Assembly: GCA_028673005.1 (NCBI GenBank)
Contig: CM054116.1
Coordinates: 64,357,682-64,421,681 of the forward strand
DNA: 64,000 bases
Direction of reading: 5' to 3'
Origin: Tanypteryx hageni
Lineage: Eukaryota > Arthropoda > Insecta > Odonata > Petaluridae
Shown here: in pieces, positions 57,030 through 64,000 of the stretch
How the letters are laid out: the number at the start of each line of letters is the position of its first letter
How positions within the stretch are numbered: position 1 is the stretch's first letter
Program-made: the position numbers and the translations under genes
The notes under the pieces: generated by a model
Database searches by the model: none
Told to the model about the DNA's origin: nothing
The model's input: the letters and a program-made list of their open reading frames with translations, nothing else

Positions 57030-59150
57030 ATATTTATAGATTCTGTTGAGGCCAATACAATTGGCATGGAATATGTCAAAATACAGTACAAACAGAAATA
57101 CAAACAGCACATACATAAAAAGACAAAATATAAGTAAAAATAAAAGTAAAGTATACAATAAAAGTAAAGTATGTATACAATAAAAGGAGAAAGTATAGAG
57201 TACATAATATGATGACAAAGAATCACACAATTACCCCTCAAAGTTTTACTTTTTTAAAAATACATTTGGGGAGAAGATTTCTTTCAATTCCTTAGGTAGT
57301 TTGTTGCATATTATTGCAGCAGAATGATATGGGCCAATGAGGCATAAAGAATATGAGTACTGATTGATATGTATATTATTTTTGACATGAGTATGATAAT
57401 TATGATAGTTAGCATTAGTGGAAAATTTATCAGGATTATTTTTAACAAAAACAGCACATGTAAGAATATATAGTGAAGGAAGAGTAAGAATGTTAAGGGT
57501 TGAGAATAGAGGCTTGCCATGCATTCGGATAGATACTCGGAATATTGCTTTCACAGCCTGTTTCTGAACAGAGAAAACTTTCTTGGCTAAACTCGAATTA
57601 CCCCAGAACATGATTGCAAAAGAAATGTATGAGTGCACCTTGGCATAGTATAAAGATCTTAGAGTGTTTGTTGAAACAATTGGAGCAAGTTGTCTGATCA
57701 TGACGATCACTATAGCAGCTTTTTTTTACTAGTGCATTGATATGTACAGACCAGTCTAACTTCTCGATAATATGGAGACCAAGAAACTTAATGGAAGACG
57801 AGTGATTTATACTGGTGTCATTCAAATGAAGAGAAGCATTACAAATAGAAGACTTATTAGCATGAAATTTAAGGCACATCATTTTTTTTACTGTTTAAAG
57901 TTAGGTTGTTACTGGCACACCACTCATTCATTTCCTTTATTGTGAGGTTTGCATATTCTAGTAGGTTTGGTAAATTTTTTGCGGCTATTGGACTAGAAGT
58001 ATCATCAGCATATAAAAAAGTTTTACTTCTGGAAAGGTGATTGGGAAGGTCATTTATGAATAGGATGAAAAGTAGAGGCCCGAGAATTGAGCCTTGTGGA
58101 ACGCCAAGTTCTATTTTCAATGGGCTGGATTTAGAAGTTAATCTGCCATTAGGGATTTGGTGAGAATAATTAACTATTTGGTATCTATCACTTAGGTAGG
58201 ACAAGATCCAATTTAGGGCTATCCCTGAAATTCCCAGATTTAGTTTATACTTCAAAATATTGTGATCAAGACAGTCAAAAGCTTTAATTAGGTAAAAAAA
58301 ATACCTAGTGTATATAGCTTATCATTTATGGATTTATGAATGTTGTTAAGAAGGTCAAAAGTAGCAGTGTTTGTAGATTTACCACATCTAAAACCATCTT
58401 GGTTATCAGTTAGTAACCCAAATGAAGTAAGATAGTCCCTTAAGCGATTATGAAATACTTTTTCAGATATTTTTGAAAACACTAATAAAACTGATATTGG
58501 TTGATAATTGTTAGAGTTGGAAAGGGAGCCTTTTTTGAGGACAGGTGATATATGTGCATATTTGAGAGCAGAAGGAAACTGGCCAGAGGAAAAAGACAAG
58601 TTAATTATATAAGAAAGAGGTAGAGCGACAGAATAACAAGCAGCTTTAACAACAGGCATGGGAATGCCATCCAAACCAGAGGAAAAGTTGTTTTCAAAAG
58701 AATTGATAATGCTTATAATCTCACCAGGACATGTAGGGAATAAAAAAATTGAGTGTGGATGGCAATTGTTAGTATTAGATGGAGAAATAGTTGCTGAAAT
58801 ATTAGGAGAATTATTACAGAAGTGAAGGTTGAAACTCTCAGCAATTTCGCCTGGGTCGGAAAGTTCATTCCCGTTAAACTTGATATAGGTGGGACTAGGA
58901 CAGTAACTTAAAGCTATTGTGTGGTGCTTAATAACATTCCAGGTAGATTTTACAATGTTTCTAGAATTTTTAAGGTGATTTTTAATGGCAATTTTCCTAG
59001 TATTTAACAGGCAAGATTTAAATTCCTTGAAAACTTGTAAATATAAGGTACGTAGGCTGGGATCGACAAATCTACTTAAGGAATGAAGTCTCGCACATAT
59101 TCGTTTTGAATTCACATGACCACCAGTTTTTCGTTGCCACAGAGGACATA
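57030..59150 (-). mobile_element. LINE copy (CR1/L2-like), endonuclease linker to 3' UTR
   Basis: Minus-strand frames in order: 59115-58288 (linker, then RT start GLDGIPMPVVKAACYSVALP, HISPVLKKGSLSNSNNYQPI, NQDGFRCGKSTNTATFDLL); 58255-57869 (GISGIALNWILSYLSDRYQI, LGVPQGSILGPLLFILFINDL, FLYADDTSSPIAAKN); 57882-57598 and 57710-57246 (SIKFLGLHIIEKLDWSVHI, YISFAIMFWGNSS, QKQAVKAIFRV, LNILTLPSLYILTC). Three frameshifts. Closely related in protein sequence to the LINE at 29453-32045, whose linker shares SNNIIKSAWDVIK-like wording with this copy (RNIVKSTWNVIKHHT). Confidence 0.85.
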
Positions 59151-59780
59151 ATAATAATTACACAATGCCTAATATAGCAAAAGGATTAAATATAACTCAA
59201 ATAAGGAAGCATGTGCCTCTGGACCATCGAAATCATATCTAACAAAATGCAACATTTCCCCATATAAAATCCTTTTGTTAATTAAACAAATTCTTCGCCT
59301 TATATTAGTATTTACCACAAGAATCATGTTAGAACAGCAAAGAGTAAGTTAGAATATGAAATAAAACAATGTAATTTTCCATTATCTAGGGGAAAATGAG
59401 TTTTATTTCATATTATGGAATTATTCCACAAAATTACGCCATCAACAATAGAGAAAATTAGTAAGTTAGGACTTAAAATAGGAAATATTTTATTTTTATC
59501 GGGAATGCTTTAGTAACCACAAGCCCTTTAAACATCACTTATGTATACCGGTATAGTCAATATTATGATATTATCAGATATTATTAAGGCATCACTTTCG
59601 TTATTCATTTGTTACAGGTAAACATTTATTTTAAAAAGATTTAATTTAATAAGTTTTAAATTTCTTTAAATCTTCAAAACCTATAAAAATATTATTTTTT
59701 TAAATAAATAGTATTTATTTTTGCAGCATAAACTTATAAAAGCCACTAATAACTTTAATCTCCACCCCGTAACAGAAGCT
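59151..59780. other. Intergenic spacer upstream of cyclin B
   Basis: AT-rich, no element recognised. Confidence 0.45.
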
Positions 59781-59822
59781 TCTGATTGGCTTAGAAATCG
59801 TAGAGTAACATGTTTTAAACGG
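59781..59822 (+). promoter_or_regulatory. Cyclin B promoter: inverted CCAAT box and CHR-like site
   Basis: CTGATTGGCTTAG (core ATTGG at 59785-59789) is an excellent NF-Y site in the reverse orientation. TTTTAAAC at about 59813-59820 resembles a CHR (TTTRAA). The pair lies about 140-175 bases upstream of the ATG. NF-Y plus CHR sites drive G2/M expression of vertebrate cyclin B genes; the role here is inferred by analogy. Confidence 0.4.
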
Positions 59823-59961
59823 TCGTGGCAGAACAGTGGGGAACAGTGTAATTGAAACCATTTAAAGAGGAGTGCATTATAAGTTTACCTGTCGCGTTGT
59901 GCACCAACCTGAGCTGGTAGTCATAAGTACTATACGTAAAAGTTTCTGTAGTGATTTTACG

Positions 59962-61894
59962 ATGTCTTTGCAGCACAGAAATATAACGGCCGTAAGTTGA
60001 ATTTAAACTTAAGGATTAATGACGCCCCGAATGTTTTAGTTAATATTATCAAGCCCCTTTCGTTTCTCATCGGTACACGTGTTGATTCCGTGATTAGTGA
60101 AACGTAATTTTCCATTATCTTTCAGGTTAAGGAAAATGCAAGGCTAACTACTAAAATGGAGGTTTCGAAAGTGAGTGCGGTATCGCGAGCGGCGTTACGT
60201 CCTATCAGTAATCGAAATTTGCCCTCCAAACCAGTCACTCGACTTGTCACAAAGGCTTCGCTAACCAATAAAACTAATACCTCTGTCGCTACCAAGCCTT
60301 CTATCGCTAGTACAAAACCTGTTGTCCCTGTCAAAGCTTCTATCACTGCCAACCAGTCGATTCAGAAGTAAGTTGATGCATTGATTTATCAAATGATGCT
60401 GATATTAAAAGGATTAATAACGTGATTTGCCCCTTTCAAATTTTAGGCCTGGAATCTGCAAATTGAACCAAGATGTCTCGAAGGCAAAACTTGCTCCAAA
60501 GGCGAATGTTCAAGCATCTGTTCCTGCAAAACCAGCAAGTTACTCATCCTTATTAAATAATGTGATAGACATCGATAAAGGCGATGAATTAAGCCCTCAA
60601 CTTGCTCCACCTTATGCCAACGATATTTATTCGTATCTGAGGGACCTGGAGGTGTGTTAACATGTGATTAGTTTATGTTCAATATATTTGACTGTGTGCT
60701 TAATTGATTTCTTTTTCCAGAAAAAATATCCTATTAGGCCTGCATATTTAACAGGTCAAACTATTAATGGAAGTATGAGAGCATTGTTGCTTAATTGGCT
60801 AGTAGAGGTGCATGAGGAGTTCCGAATGTTTCAAGAAAGCCTTCATCTTACTGCAGCAATACTAGATAGATTTCTTCAGGTACCACTTGTTTTGAATGTT
60901 TTTGGGTGAGATTTTAGTATATTTCACACTCTTATTGCTATGTTAAACCTTTCAGGACTACAGGACAGTCGACAGAAGCAAATTACAGCTAGTGGGAGCA
61001 ACATGTCTCTTTATTGCTGGCAAATATGAGGAACTATTTGGGCCTGACGTCTGTGATCTGGTTTTCATGTCTCAGGGAGCTTGCACTAAATCAGAAATTA
61101 TTGAAATGGAATGTAAAATACTATCAACCTTAGATTTCAATCTTGGAAGACCTCTGCCTATTCATTTTCTTAGACGCTTTAGTAAAGCAGCGAAGGTGAA
61201 GAAAACATTTTATTTTTTATGCCATCTTAGTCGCAGAGTTTTTATACATTTGTATTTTAACAGGCGGAAGCATATCATCACAATCTAGCCAAATATATTA
61301 TTGAGTTGGGGTTGCTGGAGTACAATTTGTGTCATCATCCTCCATCTCTTCTGGCTGCAGCGTCATTATATTTATCACTTTGGTAAGTTATTCGTTTAAT
61401 TTTGAGCGTCTTCGATGTTTTTAAACTAGTTATTTTGCGAAATCGATCGTGCAAATAAATTTGCGTGGATGTTGCATTTACTATTATATTACTCTTTTCG
61501 TTTAACATATGATAATCATCGAATTCCTTATGTTATTAAACATTTGTAATTATAATTTTTAGGTTATTCAGCGGTGATAAGTCGCTTACTGGAAAGTTAT
61601 GGACTGACACTTTGGTATACTACTCTACGTACAAATTCTCAGAAATCAAGGATCTTGTCAAATCTCTTGCCGTGTTGCTCGTCAAAGCTGAAACGGCGAA
61701 ATATCAGGTAAATTTTCATTGGATGTAACGATAAATCGTGTTTATTCATTGCGCAGTGTTTGATTATAATTTCTCCAATTCAATTCAAGGCATTGAGGAA
61801 GAAGTATTCGGCCAGCAAATACATGAAAGCGAGTACTCACAGCGTGTTGGTATCCACGCAATTGAAAAAATTAGCCGCGACATCGGCATGTTGA
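59962..61894 (+). CDS. CycB: Cyclin B (mitotic cyclin), eight coding exons, 414 aa
   Basis: Exons 59962-59991, 60126-60367, 60447-60651, 60721-60879, 60956-61195, 61264-61382, 61563-61707 and 61790-61894 join in frame with GT/AG introns. The start MSLQHRNITA is in a short first exon. The destruction box RAALRPISN (about residues 31-39) fits R-x-x-L-x-x-I-x-N, so APC/C-driven degradation is expected. The cyclin box follows: MRALLLNWLVEVH (about 178-190), ESLHLTAAILDRFLQ, ATCLFIAGKYEEL, ECKILSTLDFNLGRPLPIHF, then the second fold (EAYHHNLAKYIIELGLLEY). The tail is ALRKKYSASKYMKAS. LGRPLPIHFLRR and the D-box favour cyclin B over A or B3. It should bind and activate Cdk1 at mitosis. Oddities: Asn replaces the usual Asp before WLV, IAGKYEE has Gly for Ser, and the exon 4 donor is GTACCA. 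Confidence 0.93.
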
Positions 61895-62024
61895 TGCTGC
61901 CATTTCGTGGTAGACCGTGACGGCATTGATTCTTTTTGGAATCGGACGATGCCTTCATTTTAACTTGTTTTACTGTATCATTCCTGTGAATATTTTTTAA
62001 CTATTTTTTTGTGATTATGCCCGA

Positions 62025-62030
62025 AATAAA
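62025..62030 (+). terminator. Cyclin B polyadenylation signal
   Basis: AATAAA 130 bases after the CycB stop codon, the first such signal downstream. Confidence 0.7.
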
Positions 62031-64000
62031 ATTTGAATTTTGTATGACTGGGCGAATCTTTTTGTAGTTTTATAATAAAGATAATTAATTATACTAGTGT
62101 GATAATTACTGGTTACAAGTACAACAAATCAAGATATGCGAGATCAATTTTACAAACCGCATTTAATGCAAGCATTCAAAGGTTTCCGACTGTTTCTGAC
62201 CGAAGCTTGCAAATTTCGTTAGTCATTTTTGTTCACAACTCCCTCTTTACGAAATTATGTGAAACTCGTGACCTAGTGAATGGGCTGAAGAATGATGTAT
62301 TTATGTTTATGTGGTAAAATTCTTGTGTGTTAATTTTCAAGGTACGTGTAATCATATTAACAGAAAATTTGGTCTGTAAATTGTTAATATCTCTAATTTC
62401 ATGCAAGTTTTTATTCTTATAATAAATCGTCAAAATAGTTGGAATGTTATTCAAATTTTTGTTTTGTGCATGTTTTGACATATTGGTAATTTTTTCCGGA
62501 TATTGTTACTTGATATGTAAAATATTGTTTAAATTGGTTTTAAAATGAAATTATTTCACGATCTTGATCGAAGTGCTTTCTTTATGTTAAATCTCTTAAA
62601 AATTATTCTGAATGTATGTCCAGTCGTGATTTGGGACTAGTACGTTTGTTTTAAAACGATTGCTTTATGTATTTTGACAACTTCAGGTCGTGATTTGTAC
62701 TTAAGATTTTACCGCCGGTGTTTGCAAGTTGTATATGCGAGAGAGAATTAAATCGGCTATATGTGGTTCTCGGTTAACGTTCGTTGATGGTTCTAAGTTT
62801 TTTATTGTTCAGGAAATATGCACTTAAACTAACTCGTAATTAGGATTGTGAGAAACAGGTGGTTTTACGGTATAACCTGCTTGTAGAATTTCTATTGGTT
62901 AGGTTAAGAAAATGGTCAAATGTTTATTTTAATAACTTTTACTGTTTATTTAGCACCTTTGATGCATAATTCAATCTGGGTGAATCTAGTGTAGTATTTT
63001 TATTTAGTATTTGCTCGTAAGTATATGCGTAAATTACATTGTTTATGCAATTTCATCTTATAGTAAATGGTTTTCCCTTGTCTTTAGGACGTTTATTTGG
63101 CATAAAACCAAGCTTGTACTGAGTCACTGAAATAACAGTGCCTTCTGATTCCAGGGATAATTCATTCATCTGCACATTCGGCTGTAAGTTTAGTCTTTGT
63201 CATTATTTATCAATTATATTGCATTGGCTTTACTATTTTTAGTATTATTAATATAATTCAGACATTTTAAAATGTGTTGCAATTGTATGATATAACTACG
63301 GAAAATAATAATGAATGGGCTTAGAATGCATCATTTTATTGAGAAATGTTGAAGTTGATGTGTTTTGGATATCAGGTATTTGTACCTTTCAGATCCTCAT
63401 GCTTGGAAATATGAAAGGTAAACCCGAGCAAATGTGTTTTTGATTATGCATGAATGTATTTGTATAGTTTTGAGGAAATATTTGTTTCGTTACCCATTAT
63501 GTGTAATTAATCCTCATGCAAAGCATGGTCCATGTGACTGATATTTGGAATAAACTGTGACATTTTGCTTTAAAAGTATTCCTTAAAGTATAGCAAGTAG
63601 ATATTAATGGATGGCTTTGTAGAATATTTCCTGCATTTCTCTGCAAGTGTCCACATGTGAACAAAAAGACTAATGAAATGCAGTATTTCTTTGTCGTAAT
63701 GGTCATAGTTGACCAATTATGACTGTGATAGTATTTTGTTCTTGATATTTTTATGTTAAGTATGTTCAAGTATGTGATTATAAGATTCTTAGTTTCTCAA
63801 TATTTTGGCTTTGTTTCTTGAAAAATCTGTTATACTCCAGCAATAAGATTTTCATCAATAAATTGTTCCGGGAAAGTTTTTCAATGGACATTTTACATTG
63901 TTTACCATTAACAAAATTTTACTTAGAAAACATAAGTTGACTTGTTTATGTTCGCTGTTGCAATTTTTAGCTGTAATGTCACTAATGGGATTTATGTAGT
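62031..64000. other. Downstream spacer, no gene recognised
   Basis: AT-rich. Open frames at 62099-62481 and 63497-63769 lack motifs and splice support. Confidence 0.45.

Noticed and set aside
61738..61920. Alternative frame over the last CycB exon
   Set aside because: The spliced frame gives the conserved KKYSASKYMKAS tail; the other frame is a shadow.
1..64000. CRISPR array or prokaryotic defence system
   Set aside because: No regularly spaced repeats with unique spacers; the gene structure is eukaryotic.

Overview
The window looks like an AT-rich, intron-bearing arthropod nuclear genome, most likely an insect. It holds spliced genes with GT/AG introns, a cyclin B gene, and a dense mix of insect-type transposons: hAT, piggyBac, Tc1/mariner, Helitron, several LINE clades and a Dong/R4-like retrotransposon. 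I see no bacterial operons, rRNA or CRISPR. Most of the sequence is old, broken mobile DNA and unclassified AT-rich spacer.

Layout. 0-4.3 kb: a decayed hAT transposase (DUF4371 plus hAT dimerisation type), itself hit by a SINE-like insert and a 91-bp piggyBac-like MITE, then a 0.6-kb MITE that has a second, inverted copy near 20.3 kb. 7.6-8.3 kb: a hAT-like MITE beside a piggyBac transposase C-terminus. 10.7-11.3 kb: a zinc-finger exon, probably an alternative terminal exon of a BTB-ZF type regulator. 12-20 kb: pyrimidine and purine tracts, fold-back elements and a Helitron helicase tail.

24.2-42.5 kb, minus strand: I assembled a five-exon gene of about 306 codons whose splice phases agree from exon to exon. 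I do not recognise the product. Its introns hold a mariner relic, a hAT split by a LINE, an RTE-like LINE and a 582-bp MITE with a perfect 8-bp target duplication and an internal minisatellite. 44.5 kb: a candidate terminal exon on the plus strand.

44.8-59.2 kb is a retrotransposon cluster: several LINE copies in both orientations, and a nearly complete Dong-like element (46.3-50.5 kb) plus a 5'-truncated sibling, both flanked by TAA/TTA repeats.

59.96-61.89 kb: a complete eight-exon cyclin B gene (414 codons) with a destruction box and a CCAAT-box promoter region, followed by featureless sequence to the end. CycB and the minus-strand gene are the most convincing host genes. The rest is mainly a record of nested transposition.
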